DNA of 64,000 nt from Pontiella sulfatireligans (GCF_900890705.1 NZ_CAAHFH010000002.1:2551458-2615457), one strand, 5' to 3'. Positions 41,430 through 49,541 are shown, counted from the stretch's first letter. The notes: generated by a model not told the origin, from the sequence alone. Numbers and translations are program-made.

Positions 41430-42377
41430 TCAAACGGCGAAGTCATCCACTTCGCGGTAGGCCTGGATGAGGCGCTGTTCGCCTTCAAGGCCTTTTTGGC
41501 TGATGCCGTGCTCCATGCCGACAATGCCTTTGTAGCCTTTGTCGTAGAGATGCTTGAAGACGTTTTTATAGTTGATCTCGCCGGTGGTGGGTTCGTTGCG
41601 TCCGGGCACGTCGCCGACTTGGATGTAGGCGGTTTCGTCCCACGCGTTGTCGATGTTGTTGATCAGGTTGCCGATCTCGATCTGCTGATGGTAGAGGTCG
41701 TTGAGGATTTTGCACGACGGGCTGCCGACGGCTTTGCAGATGGAGTAGGCCTGCGGGACGGTTTTCAGGTAGACGCCCGGGTGGTTCATATAATTCAGTG
41801 GCTCCATGACCATAACCAGACCATGCGGCTCGAACAGTTCGGAGCAATACTTGAGGTTGTCGACCACGTTGGCGAACTGATAGCCTTCGTCCAGATTGGG
41901 GTTGTAGGCGCCCAGCACCACGGTGGTCCACTTGGCATTGACTCGCTTTTGGGTTTCGATGGCCTGCTCGCAGGCCTTCTTCAGTGCTGCCCGCACCGCC
42001 TTGGGATCGGCCGCGACGCCTTTGCCCTTGTTCTTGTCGCCGACAATGTTTGAGGTCATCATCAGCGAGTACATGCCGAAGCCGGTAACGAAGACGCCCA
42101 TGGTCATGTTGAGCCGGGCGAGCTCAGCGCCGATTTTGCTCTGCAACGCGGGGTTCTTTTTCATCATGCCGTTGTCTTCTATGCCTCGGAAGCCATTGTC
42201 GTGCATGAATTTTATCTGGTCGATGGGGTCTTTTCCGGCGCTGTTGACAAAGTGGCGGAAGCCGGGGGCATAGTTGAGTTTGAAGGGCTCGGCCGGCGCT
42301 GCGCCGGCGACGGATGCGAGGCCGTACGCTCCGGCGGCGGCCATGGTGGTGGTGGCTGCAAAAGTTCTGCGGTTCAT
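41430..42377 (-). CDS. Tat-exported TIM-barrel sugar isomerase/epimerase (hydroxypyruvate-isomerase-like)
   Basis: A 315-residue protein with a Tat signal ('MNRRTFAATTTMAAAGAYG'). The body is an AP-endonuclease-2/xylose-isomerase-like TIM barrel: 'KFMHDNGFRGIEDNG', 'LNMTMGVFVTG', 'WTTVVLGAYNPN', 'EPHGLVMVMEPLNY' (metal-ligand Glu), 'KILNDLYHQQIEIGNLIN' (His) and 'IVGMEHGIS' (Glu). This resembles hydroxypyruvate isomerase and 3-keto-sugar epimerases. It is the first gene of the minus-strand trio and is divergent from accB. Confidence 0.8.
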   Translation of the reverse strand: MNRRTFAATTTMAAAGAYGLASVAGAAPAEPFKLNYAPGFRHFVNSAGKDPIDQIKFMHDNGFRGIEDNGMMKKNPALQSKIGAELARLNMTMGVFVTGFGMYSLMMTSNIVGDKNKGKGVAADPKAVRAALKKACEQAIETQKRVNAKWTTVVLGAYNPNLDEGYQFANVVDNLKYCSELFEPHGLVMVMEPLNYMNHPGVYLKTVPQAYSICKAVGSPSCKILNDLYHQQIEIGNLINNIDNAWDETAYIQVGDVPGRNEPTTGEINYKNVFKHLYDKGYKGIVGMEHGISQKGLEGEQRLIQAYREVDDFAV

Positions 42378-42565
42378 CTGGGGCTCCCTTTTCTTACTTA
42401 CGCATGAATGGTTTATAATAGACGGATCAAAGCCTTCATTTTGGACAACCGGAAAACGCGGTTTATCGGGCGGATCACTAGTTTTCGATTAGGGCTAGGC
42501 ATTAGCGGTGAAATATTGTTTAGTTTACGGGAGATGCCACATTTCTTAACCAGGAGAGGGTGACT
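42378..42565. promoter_or_regulatory. Divergent intergenic region before accB
   Basis: This 188-bp gap must carry the promoter of the 3-keto-sugar trio (minus) and of accB-accC (plus). An 'aggag' (42552-42556) lies 9 bases before the accB ATG. I cannot assign -35/-10 boxes with confidence. Confidence 0.35.
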
Positions 42566-43021
42566 ATGGAAATCAAGGATATCAAACGCGTCGCGGAGCT
42601 GATGAAGGCGAACGACCTGACTGAGTTTTCGCTGAAAGACGAAGATTTTGAATTGGCCATGAAACGCGGCAACGACGAGCCCCAGGTGGTTTACGCTCAG
42701 GCCGCTCCAATGGCGGCGGCCCCCGCGGCAGCGCCTGCCGCAGCATCTCCAGCGGCTGCGCTGGCGGAGGAAGACGACGGATTAATCGAAATTCCGTCCC
42801 CGATCGTAGGAACCTTCTACCGCAGGCCGGCTCCCGATGCGGAAAATTTTGTGGAAGTCGGCGCTGAAGTTACCGAAGACACCGTGGTCTGCATCGTCGA
42901 GGCCATGAAGGTCATGAACGAAATCAAGGCCGAAGTGCGTGGCGTGATCAAGAAGATCCTCGTCGATGACACCTCGCCGGTGCAGTATGGGCAGCCGCTC
43001 TTCCTTGTTGAACCGAAATAA
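42566..43021 (+). CDS. accB: Biotin carboxyl carrier protein of acetyl-CoA carboxylase
   Basis: A 151-residue protein. ATG 42566 is preferred to the in-frame GTG 6 bases earlier because of the 'aggag' spacing. It has an N-terminal helical domain ('KDIKRVAELMKANDLTEFSL'), an Ala/Pro-rich linker (residues ~50-75), and a biotinyl domain with the biotin-acceptor Lys in 'VEAMKVMNEI'. It carries the carboxyl group between biotin carboxylase and carboxyltransferase in the first step of fatty-acid synthesis. accC follows after 11 bp. Confidence 0.95.
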   Translation: MEIKDIKRVAELMKANDLTEFSLKDEDFELAMKRGNDEPQVVYAQAAPMAAAPAAAPAAASPAAALAEEDDGLIEIPSPIVGTFYRRPAPDAENFVEVGAEVTEDTVVCIVEAMKVMNEIKAEVRGVIKKILVDDTSPVQYGQPLFLVEPK

Positions 43022-43032
43022 GGGAGCTTCCC

Positions 43033-44394
43033 ATGTTTGAAAAGGTATTGATTGCCAACCGCGGCGAAATCGCTCTGCGCATCATCCGCGCCTGCAAAGA
43101 GCTTGGCGTGCGTTCCGTGGCTGTATATTCCGAGGCCGACGTGGACTCGTTGCATGTGCAAATGGCCGATGAGGCCATCTGCATCGGCCCGGCGGCGGCT
43201 TCCGAAAGCTATCTAAAAATCACCAACATCATCAGCGCCGCCGAGGTGGCCGATGTGGACGCAATCCATCCGGGCTACGGCTTCTTGGCTGAAAACGCGC
43301 ACTTCGCCGAGATCTGCGCCAACTGCAACATTACCTTCATCGGCCCATCGGCGGACTGCATCCGAAACATGGGCGACAAGGCGATTGCCCGCGACGCCAT
43401 GAAGGCGGCCGGCGTTCCGATTACGCCCGGTTCCGACGGCATTCTGGCTACCAAAGAAGAGGCACTGGATCTGGCGCAGAAGATGGGCTATCCGGTGTTG
43501 CTCAAGGCTGTCGCCGGCGGCGGGGGCAAAGGGATGCGTGTGGCGCGCAACGATGTCTCGCTGATTCAGGGCTTCATGGCCGCCTCTGCAGAAGGGGAGG
43601 CCTCTTTCGGCAACCCCGACCTGTTCATGGAAAAATACATCGAGTCGGCCCGCCACGTGGAAGTGCAGATCATCGGCGACAAGCACGGCAACGTCTGTCA
43701 TCTGGGCGAGCGCGACTGCTCGATCCAGCGCCGCCACCAAAAGCTGGTGGAAGAAGCACCGTGCCCGACGCTTTCCGACGACGAACGCAAAGCGCTCGGC
43801 GACGTTGCTGTGAAGGCCGCCAAGGCGGTGGACTACGACAGCGCCGGCACGCTTGAGTTTCTTTACGACGAGATCGCCAAGCAGTTTTACTTCATGGAAA
43901 TGAACACACGCATCCAAGTGGAACACACCGTTTCTGAAGAGGTTTCCGGCATCGATTTGATGAAGGAGCAGATCCGCGTGGCCGCCGGCGAAGAGTTGTC
44001 GTTTACGCAGGATGAAGTGATCATCACCGGCCACGCGATTGAATACCGCGTGAACGCCGAGGATCCGTACAACAACTTTACGCCCTCGCCGGGGCCGGTT
44101 GAAGCGGTGCATTTTCCGGGAGGACCGGGCATCCGCATCGACTCGCATGTCTATTCCGGCTATGTGATTTCGCCCTACTACGACAGCATGATCGGCAAGA
44201 TCATCGCCAGGGGCAAAGACCGCGAAGAGGCAATTGTGCGCATGTGCCGCGCACTCGAAGAGTTTACCATCAGCGGCCCGCATACGACGGTGCCGCTGGG
44301 CGAGGCTCTGATGGTGGACAGGCGGTTCGCATTGGGCACGTACAACACAGCCTATCTTGAAAAATTCATGCACGAGGGTTTTCTGAATTCGTAA
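43033..44394 (+). CDS. accC: Biotin carboxylase subunit of acetyl-CoA carboxylase
   Basis: A 453-residue ATP-grasp enzyme: N-terminal 'KVLIANRGEIALRIIRACKELG', the glycine-rich loop 'KAVAGGGGKGMRVA', 'ESARHVEVQIIGD', 'ERDCSIQRRHQKLVEEAP', 'MEMNTRIQVEHTVSE' and 'GHAIEYRVNAED'. It carboxylates the biotin of AccB using bicarbonate and ATP. Its length is normal. The Asp23-family gene starts just behind it, so the operon continues. Confidence 0.97.
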   Translation: MFEKVLIANRGEIALRIIRACKELGVRSVAVYSEADVDSLHVQMADEAICIGPAAASESYLKITNIISAAEVADVDAIHPGYGFLAENAHFAEICANCNITFIGPSADCIRNMGDKAIARDAMKAAGVPITPGSDGILATKEEALDLAQKMGYPVLLKAVAGGGGKGMRVARNDVSLIQGFMAASAEGEASFGNPDLFMEKYIESARHVEVQIIGDKHGNVCHLGERDCSIQRRHQKLVEEAPCPTLSDDERKALGDVAVKAAKAVDYDSAGTLEFLYDEIAKQFYFMEMNTRIQVEHTVSEEVSGIDLMKEQIRVAAGEELSFTQDEVIITGHAIEYRVNAEDPYNNFTPSPGPVEAVHFPGGPGIRIDSHVYSGYVISPYYDSMIGKIIARGKDREEAIVRMCRALEEFTISGPHTTVPLGEALMVDRRFALGTYNTAYLEKFMHEGFLNS

Positions 44395-44415
44395 ACGATG
44401 ACAAGGAGTATGTCT

Positions 44416-44838
44416 ATGGAAAATCAAACAGGCAACGCAGTGGCAGATACGGGGGAGTTCGCAGTGGCCGAGGTCTCTGGATCCGAGTATGGGCAGATTA
44501 AGATCAACAACAATGTCATCGCCATTATTGCGCATGAAACGGCCAAAAAGGTTCCGGGCGTGGTCGAGCTTCAGGGTTCGTTGGCGGACGACCTTGCCGG
44601 GATTATCGGCAAGAGGGCCAAGGACAAAGGCATCCGGATTGAAAAGGAAAACGAAGAGCTGTTGACCATCGACCTTACGGTGGTGCTCGAATTCGGCGTG
44701 AAGATTCCGGATATTTGCCTGCAGCTTCAGTCGGCCGTGAAGGACGCGGTTGAAGACATGACCGGCCAGAAGGTTTATGCCGTCAACGTGATGGTGCAAG
44801 GCATCCGCAACATGGAATCAAAGAAGTCCGAGGAATAG
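44416..44838 (+). CDS. Asp23/Gls24-family envelope stress protein
   Basis: A 140-residue protein. ATG 44416 is chosen because 'aaggag' lies 9 bases upstream; earlier in-frame ATGs overlap this site. It has the Asp23 core: 'GQIKINNNVIAIIAHETAKKVPGV', 'IRIEKENEELLTIDLTVVLEFG', 'QLQSAVKDAVEDMTGQKVYAVNVMV'. Such proteins associate with the membrane through AmaP-like anchors in Firmicutes. An AmaP-like gene follows directly. Linkage of Asp23 to accB-accC is also found in Firmicutes. Confidence 0.85.
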   Translation: MENQTGNAVADTGEFAVAEVSGSEYGQIKINNNVIAIIAHETAKKVPGVVELQGSLADDLAGIIGKRAKDKGIRIEKENEELLTIDLTVVLEFGVKIPDICLQLQSAVKDAVEDMTGQKVYAVNVMVQGIRNMESKKSEE

Positions 44839-44841
44839 GCC

Positions 44842-45396
44842 ATGAATGCGCGCTCAGGAAAGTTAGGTAATTTTGTGACAACCCTTCTGCTGCTGTTGAT
44901 TGGCGGAGGATTGATCTACGGAAGCCTCGTGAATGTGGAGGTTGGTCAGCAGATTGGTGAGGCGCTGAAGATGCCGTTGGTCGGCTCCGGAGTGGGGGTG
45001 ATCCTGATTTTGGCTGTATTTTTGCGCTGGATCGGCGGTGGCAGACGCAAGCCGAAGGAAACCTTTATCGACTTTCAGTCCGACGATGGCAGCGTGGGCA
45101 TCAGCACCCGGGCCATCCAAGACTTCATCGAGCGGGTCGGCAAAGAGTTCGCCGCGGTGAAGAGCATTGAATCCGTACTGTTTCAAGACAAAGGGGCGTT
45201 GGATATTGCGCTGAATGTGAAAGTGGTTTCCGGCAATAAGATTCCCGAACTTTCGCAGGTGCTCCAGCAGCGCATCCGCGAGAGCGTCCGCGAATCGCTC
45301 GGCCTCGATGAAATCCGCAACATCACCATCAAGGTGCAGGAGATCGTTGGCGAACCCTCGAAACCTGTTCCCGAAGAAGCGCCTCCGGCGGAATAA
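44842..45396 (+). CDS. AmaP-like membrane anchor of the Asp23 protein
   Basis: A 184-residue protein with two transmembrane segments near the N-terminus ('FVTTLLLLLIGGGLIYGSL' and 'SGVGVILILAVFLRWIG'). An Asp23-like cytoplasmic domain ('VGISTRAIQDFIERVGKEF', 'IALNVKVVSGNKIPELSQVL') follows, with a Pro/Glu-rich tail. This is the architecture of alkaline shock membrane anchors, which hold Asp23 at the membrane. It begins 3 bp after the Asp23 gene. Confidence 0.75.
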   Translation: MNARSGKLGNFVTTLLLLLIGGGLIYGSLVNVEVGQQIGEALKMPLVGSGVGVILILAVFLRWIGGGRRKPKETFIDFQSDDGSVGISTRAIQDFIERVGKEFAAVKSIESVLFQDKGALDIALNVKVVSGNKIPELSQVLQQRIRESVRESLGLDEIRNITIKVQEIVGEPSKPVPEEAPPAE

Positions 45397-45408
45397 ATTG
45401 GTGGCGGC

Positions 45409-46185
45409 ATGATTCTTTTGCGGACGTTGCACAGGAGCTTGTTTGGTCTCGGCGCCACAGTGGCGCTGCTGGTTCTTGCGGGATGCGTGGGGCTGCCGAC
45501 CGGCAAACCTGCGGGGCCGTGGCATGAAGCCTATGAACCCATCAACGACCCTGCTTCCGAAGCCTTTGTTTCAAATGCTTTGCAACGGGCTGTGGCCGCC
45601 TTTGGCGATCCGGTTGTTCCGGTAAACAAGGTGTTGCTCCGTCGCTCTAAAAAAACCGAGGCGGCCAAGCGCTACCACATCGGGGAAGATTTTTCGCTCA
45701 CGGAGTGCTTCGACTCGTCCAACGGGGTATTCGTCATCTATCTCGCTGTCGACCCCGGTCACGTCAACTATTATGCGCTGCTCGGCCACGAGTGCACCCA
45801 CCTGATCAACCCCTACATCACCGACTGGTATATGGAGGGCATGGCTACCGTTTTTTCCCAGCAGATCTGCAAGCAGCTCGGCGTGAAGTGGGGCGATTGG
45901 GAGCGGCACTTCAACCGCTCGCGCCGCCAGCCCTATGCACTCTCCTACCGGATGATGCTCCAGTTGCAGGAGGTGTTCCCCAGAGACTACCCCTTGATGA
46001 TCAACTACACGACGCCCATTAAAAAGCGAGACGAGTGGCTGCGCATCGACATCGACGCCTGGCTTGACAGCCTGGCGCCCGCCCGCCGGCTGCAGGCGCT
46101 CTCCATTATCGAGCCCTACGTAAAAGAGCTGAACCGGAACGTGGGAACCCAGTATGCTTTCCAAACGCCAGAAGCTTTGAAATAA
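45409..46185 (+). CDS. Lipoprotein with a zinc-metallopeptidase-like HExxH motif
   Basis: A 258-residue protein with a lipoprotein signal ending 'LVLAGC'. 'LLGHECTHLINP' contains His-Glu-Cys-Thr-His (HExxH) and is followed about 15 residues later by 'WYMEGMATVFS', whose Glu could be the third zinc ligand, as in gluzincin peptidases. The rest is helical. It is 12 bp after the AmaP-like gene and 10 bp before the tautomerase-like gene, so it lies in the same operon. It is probably an envelope peptidase or a catalytically adapted relative; the substrate is unknown. Confidence 0.65.
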   Translation: MILLRTLHRSLFGLGATVALLVLAGCVGLPTGKPAGPWHEAYEPINDPASEAFVSNALQRAVAAFGDPVVPVNKVLLRRSKKTEAAKRYHIGEDFSLTECFDSSNGVFVIYLAVDPGHVNYYALLGHECTHLINPYITDWYMEGMATVFSQQICKQLGVKWGDWERHFNRSRRQPYALSYRMMLQLQEVFPRDYPLMINYTTPIKKRDEWLRIDIDAWLDSLAPARRLQALSIIEPYVKELNRNVGTQYAFQTPEALK

Positions 46186-46195
46186 GGAGGCTTCC

Positions 46196-46531
46196 ATGCC
46201 GATGATCCGTTTGCAGTGCCCGCAGGAAATCCCAGCCGACGTGCTCGCAGAGCTCTCCTCTCTCGTGGCCGAAACGATCGGCAAACCGGAGAAATATGTG
46301 ATGGTCGTTGCGGAAAAAGCCGACCTGATGATGTCCGGCATCGCCGGCTCCGCCGTCTATGCCGAGGTCAAGAGCCTCGGTGGTCTCAACCGGGTGGTGA
46401 ACCACGAACTCACCATGAAAATCTGCATTTTGCTCAACGACCACCTCGGCATTCCCGCCGACCGCATCTACGTCACCTTCCAGTCGTTGGTGCCCGACCA
46501 CTGGGGCTGGAACGGCTCCACGTTTGGGTGA
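46196..46531 (+). CDS. MIF-like tautomerase-family protein
   Basis: A 111-residue protein beginning Met-Pro, so removal of Met would expose the catalytic N-terminal Pro of tautomerases. 'GKPEKYVMVVAEKADLMMSG' and 'GGLNRVVNHELTMKICILLNDHLGI', followed by 'RIYVTFQSLVPDHWGWNGSTFG', match macrophage migration inhibitory factor family proteins. These form trimers and tautomerise phenylpyruvate or dopachrome in vitro; the bacterial role is unclear. It ends the operon and is followed by REP-like repeats. Confidence 0.8.
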   Translation: MPMIRLQCPQEIPADVLAELSSLVAETIGKPEKYVMVVAEKADLMMSGIAGSAVYAEVKSLGGLNRVVNHELTMKICILLNDHLGIPADRIYVTFQSLVPDHWGWNGSTFG

Positions 46532-46542
46532 AAGTAGATGGC

Positions 46543-46605
46543 GGCTTCCAGCCGCGTTGCGCTCGCCAAGCATCAAGCTGTTCTGCCGCAACGAGGCTGG
46601 AAGCC
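46543..46605. repeat. REP-like inverted repeat
   Basis: Arms of 19 bp, 'ggcttccagccgcgttgcg' (46543-46561) and its near-complement (46587-46605, one mismatch), enclose a 25-bp loop. It lies immediately after the tautomerase gene. Long imperfect palindromes of this type are dispersed intergenic elements in many bacteria. Confidence 0.7.
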
Positions 46606-46695
46606 TCGTCTACGATAAAGCAGAGGGGGTATGGGCAAAGGAGAAAGAACGAATTCTAGGATTCATCGGCTGACCCCTTTTTCGCTTCTCATGGA

Positions 46696-46754
46696 TTGGC
46701 TCATAGAGCCAATTCTACAACACGAGCTGGTGTAGTGTCGGCTCTGTGAGCCGA
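46696..46754. repeat. Pair of small palindromes between the tautomerase gene and the IS1182 element
   Basis: 'ttggctcatagagccaa' (46696-46712) and 'tcggctctgtgagccga' (46738-46754) are each able to fold, and they are near-complements of each other, so they can also pair into one larger hairpin. They may be a second REP-like element or a structure targeted by the insertion sequence just downstream. Confidence 0.6.
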
Positions 46755-46786
46755 TTGCGCCTCCGGAACCTCATTCGTGAAATGCT

Positions 46787-48358
46787 CTAGCAGTCTGTCG
46801 GAGTTAGAACCCCGCACTGGCGACATCCCGGCATGAACTTATCAAGTAAAAGAGGCAAAGGCCGGGCGAAGCAAGAAAATGTCTGAAAATACGCCCGAAA
46901 ATGTGCCGACAGTGCATTGGCGTGCTGTTTTGCGGTTGCCGCCGGGTGTTTCGGGGCACGCGCCGCCATGAGCTTGAATATTTTCTTTAGATTGTAACTG
47001 AGGCAGACGAGGCTCCATTCGGTTTCGGCTTTCTCCTTCCCCCTCATCGAGAAGCGGCGGAAGCCGAGCACTTCCTTGATAACCCCGAAAACGGGTTCGA
47101 CGGTTTGCTTGCGCTGCTTGTAGAGCGCCTTCCCTTCGGGGGTCTTGAGACGGTAGGCCATCTGTTCCTTGATGGGTGCGCCAGGTGGCGGCGGGGTCGG
47201 CAGCGGTTGCTTCTCGAGGTCGGCAACGCTGACGTGGTGCGAGCCTTTGGCCATGGCGCTGTACACCGTCGGCCCGCCACCGGTTTCGGCGTCTTTGACG
47301 GCCTTCTCACTGTAGTAGCCGGTATCGGTCAATACGCTTTCCGGAGTGGCCGCTTCCTCAGGAATGCTTGCGAGAACAGGATTGAGCTGCTCTTTGTCAT
47401 TGGGCGCATCGGTGACGAGCTGACCAACGATGAGATAGGTTTCGGTGTCTACAGCGGCCTGCGCGTTGTAGGCCTGTTCGAAGTGGCTGCCGTTGCCGGC
47501 CTTCATGATGCGGCTTTCGGGGTCGGTAAAATTGTATTGCTTCTTATCCGGCGGCTCTGCGGATGGAGGTTTAGGTTCTTTTCCCCGCGGTTTCTTGTTT
47601 TTACGCTTTTCCTCGAAGGCCGTTTTCTTCTCTTCGTACTCGGCCTGTTTTTGTTTGCGCTCCTCTTCGTAGCGCGCCTTGATCACTGCCCGGGCGTGCT
47701 CCAGGCTCTTGATGCGGTCTTCGCGCCGGACGATTTCGTCCGGGATGCTCAGCCCGTCATCAAGCGGGACGTTATCGACCTGCTCGGCTTTGGCGGCGAG
47801 TTGTTCGACTTCCTTGCGCAGCAGTTCGACCTGCTCGCCGGCATGCTTGTAGCTGACAGCGGAATGCTTGCTGGCACTGGCTTTGATCTTGGTGCCATCG
47901 ACGCTCACGGTGCCGACCTTTTTGAGACCGGCGGTTTCCTGCGCCATGAGCAGCACCCGTACAAAAGCCTTTTCGAACAGCTCGCGGTTCGTGCGGCGAA
48001 AGGCACAGATCGTGTCGTGATCGGGATGCAGGCTGCCGCCGCAGATGTAGCGAACGATGACGTCCGACCAGGTCGCATCCTCGATCCCGCGCGAGGAGAA
48101 GCGGCCCGTGGCGTAGCAATAGATCAGCAGAGTCAGCATCATGCGCGGCGGATACTGCTCGTCGCCAGTTCCCCGAAGGTTGAAGCGGAAGTCTCCAGCG
48201 GGAAGCCGGTCCACCGCATCGATCAGGAAATGCACAATGTGCTTCTGAGGAATCCAGTCGCGCAGGTCTGGCGGAAGCAGCATCGGGGTGTCGCGGTCGA
48301 GGTTCTTGAGTCGTGTGGCCATCACTTCCTTTTGGTTAAGACAGGCATAGACTGGCAC
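46787..48358 (-). CDS. IS1182-family transposase
   Basis: A 523-residue DDE transposase. The N-terminal region 'DLRDWIPQKHIVHFLIDAVD', 'YPPRMMLTLLIYCYATGRFSSRGIEDA', 'HPDHDTICAFRRTNRELFEKAF' and 'VSVDGTKIKASASKHSA' (first Asp) is typical of IS1182/IS5-like enzymes. 'VLTDTGYYSEKAV' carries the second Asp and 'QRKQTVEPVFGVIKEVLGFRRFSMRG' the Glu. The coiled 'EEERKQKQAEYEEKKTAFEEKRKN' linker is usual. The frame ends at TAG inside the flanking CTAG, so the last codons read through the inverted repeat. Confidence 0.95.
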   Translation of the reverse strand: MPVYACLNQKEVMATRLKNLDRDTPMLLPPDLRDWIPQKHIVHFLIDAVDRLPAGDFRFNLRGTGDEQYPPRMMLTLLIYCYATGRFSSRGIEDATWSDVIVRYICGGSLHPDHDTICAFRRTNRELFEKAFVRVLLMAQETAGLKKVGTVSVDGTKIKASASKHSAVSYKHAGEQVELLRKEVEQLAAKAEQVDNVPLDDGLSIPDEIVRREDRIKSLEHARAVIKARYEEERKQKQAEYEEKKTAFEEKRKNKKPRGKEPKPPSAEPPDKKQYNFTDPESRIMKAGNGSHFEQAYNAQAAVDTETYLIVGQLVTDAPNDKEQLNPVLASIPEEAATPESVLTDTGYYSEKAVKDAETGGGPTVYSAMAKGSHHVSVADLEKQPLPTPPPPGAPIKEQMAYRLKTPEGKALYKQRKQTVEPVFGVIKEVLGFRRFSMRGKEKAETEWSLVCLSYNLKKIFKLMAARAPKHPAATAKQHANALSAHFRAYFQTFSCFARPLPLLLDKFMPGCRQCGVLTPTDC

Positions 48359-48411
48359 AGTCTCATGAATATTGAAATATTATTCGCAAGCTAAGTCCGA
48401 CAGACTGCTAG
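46787..48411 (-). mobile_element. IS1182-family insertion sequence flanked by CTAG
   Basis: Inverted repeats of 17 bp with one mismatch (CAGTCTGTCGGAGTTAG at 46791-46807; the complementary arm at 48391-48407) are flanked on both sides by CTAG (46787-46790 and 48408-48411), the likely 4-bp target duplication. It carries one complete transposase gene. The right CTAG supplies the stop codon of thpR, and the left CTAG supplies that of the transposase. Confidence 0.9.
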
Positions 48412-48974
48412 TTATTAACGCCTAGTGCTGTCCGATGCAGGACGGCGTATTCCACGCCGTGCGGGATGGGTTTGCTGTGAATCAGCTCGACGGCTTCGAT
48501 GCGGGTTCGGCCGAACGGCGCGTCTTTATAGTGCTCCAGCTTGCTCAGCAGTGATTCCGTGTGGCCGGGTGTTTTGATTCGCCCGAGCGTTAAGTGCGGC
48601 GAAAACGGCTTGGAGTCGAATTCAACCTCCGCAGTTTGAAGCACCTCGACGGTTCTATGCTGCAACTCCATCAGGGGAGGGCTGTCGGTAATGCCGGCCC
48701 ACAGCACGCGGGGCCGGCTGGATTTGCCAAAGAAGCCTGTTCCGGCCACTTCCAAATCGAAAATTCGTTGCACTGATGTGTCGAGCGCGGCCTCTAGGGG
48801 GTGGATCTTGTCGAGGGGGAGCTGGCCAAGAAAGGCGAGGGTCAGGTGCATGCTGTCCGGCTTAACCCAGCGCACGTCGGCGTGAGCTTTTTTAAGCTTC
48901 TGCTGCAGTTCATCCAGCTTGGCGCGAATCGCCTCGCCGATATCGATCGCGATAAATGCCCTGATGGTTTCCAT
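48408..48974 (-). CDS. thpR: RNA 2',3'-cyclic phosphodiesterase (2H phosphoesterase)
   Basis: A 188-residue enzyme with both 2H motifs: 'MHLTLAFLG' and 'PHLTLGRIK' (each His-Leu-Thr-Leu). 'IRAFIAIDIGEAIRAKLDELQ' and 'DVRWVKPDSMHL' are typical of LigT/ThpR. It hydrolyses 2',3'-cyclic phosphate ends of RNA. The reading frame ends with '...GVNN' and TAG at 48408-48410, which is part of the CTAG flanking the IS1182 element. The insertion thus hit the stop codon and, because the duplication restores it, left the protein unchanged. Confidence 0.85.
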   Translation of the reverse strand: METIRAFIAIDIGEAIRAKLDELQQKLKKAHADVRWVKPDSMHLTLAFLGQLPLDKIHPLEAALDTSVQRIFDLEVAGTGFFGKSSRPRVLWAGITDSPPLMELQHRTVEVLQTAEVEFDSKPFSPHLTLGRIKTPGHTESLLSKLEHYKDAPFGRTRIEAVELIHSKPIPHGVEYAVLHRTALGVNN

Positions 48975-49013
48975 TTGAAAACCCTCCCTTCGAGGTGCAC
49001 AATCCTACCTGTC

Positions 49014-49541
49014 ATGGTTGAGATAATTAAAGGCGATATCACAAAGCTCGAAGTCGATGCAATCGTCAACGCCGCCAACTGCACCTTGTTGGGCGGAGGC
49101 GGGGTGGACGGGGCCATCCATCGTGCGGCGGGCCCGCGGCTGCAGGCGGCTTGCGCCATGCTTGGCGGCTGCGTTACAGGATCGGCCAAGCTCACCCAGG
49201 GATATGATCTTCCCGCCCATTATGTGATTCACGCGGTGGGCCCGGTCTGGTCCGGCGGAGGCAAGCACGAGGACGAACTGCTGGCGTCCTGCTACCGGTC
49301 GGCGATGCAGTTGACCGAGGAGCATCGGATCAATACCATCGCCTTTCCCTGCATCAGCACGGGCATCTACCGTTTCCCGTTTGAGCGCGCCTGCGGGATT
49401 GCGCTGAGCGAAATCTTCCGCGCGCTGGACGAGGGGAGCCGCGTCAAGCAGGTTTATTGCGTCTGCTTTTCGGATGAAGACCTTGAGGTGTATCAGAAGG
49501 TGCTGGCCACTTTTGGGCAGCCTACTCCACCTCCACTTTGA
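49014..49541 (+). CDS. Macro domain protein, YmdB-like O-acetyl-ADP-ribose deacetylase
   Basis: A 175-residue protein; ATG 49014 is the start of the homologous region. It has 'IIKGDITKLEVDAIVNAANCTLLGGGGVDGAIHRAAGP' landmarks (shown here in part), 'GYDLPAHYVIHAVGPVWSGG' and 'IAFPCISTGIYRFP'. This is the macro fold that binds ADP-ribose and removes O-acetyl or ADP-ribosyl groups. It is divergent from thpR, and its last 20 bp overlap the end of the large beta-helix gene on the other strand. Confidence 0.9.
   Translation: MVEIIKGDITKLEVDAIVNAANCTLLGGGGVDGAIHRAAGPRLQAACAMLGGCVTGSAKLTQGYDLPAHYVIHAVGPVWSGGGKHEDELLASCYRSAMQLTEEHRINTIAFPCISTGIYRFPFERACGIALSEIFRALDEGSRVKQVYCVCFSDEDLEVYQKVLATFGQPTPPPL

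Noticed and set aside
40407..42053. 548-codon plus-strand frame across the oxidoreductase and TIM-barrel genes
   Set aside because: It runs antisense through two well-supported genes and their gap and has no family signature.
43213..44799. 528-codon open frame on the minus strand opposite accC
   Set aside because: It is the complementary frame of a clearly coding biotin carboxylase gene with high third-position GC. It has no ribosome-binding site or recognisable motif.
47105..48394. 429-codon plus-strand frame inside the IS1182 element
   Set aside because: It is antisense to the transposase gene, which has the DDE residues.
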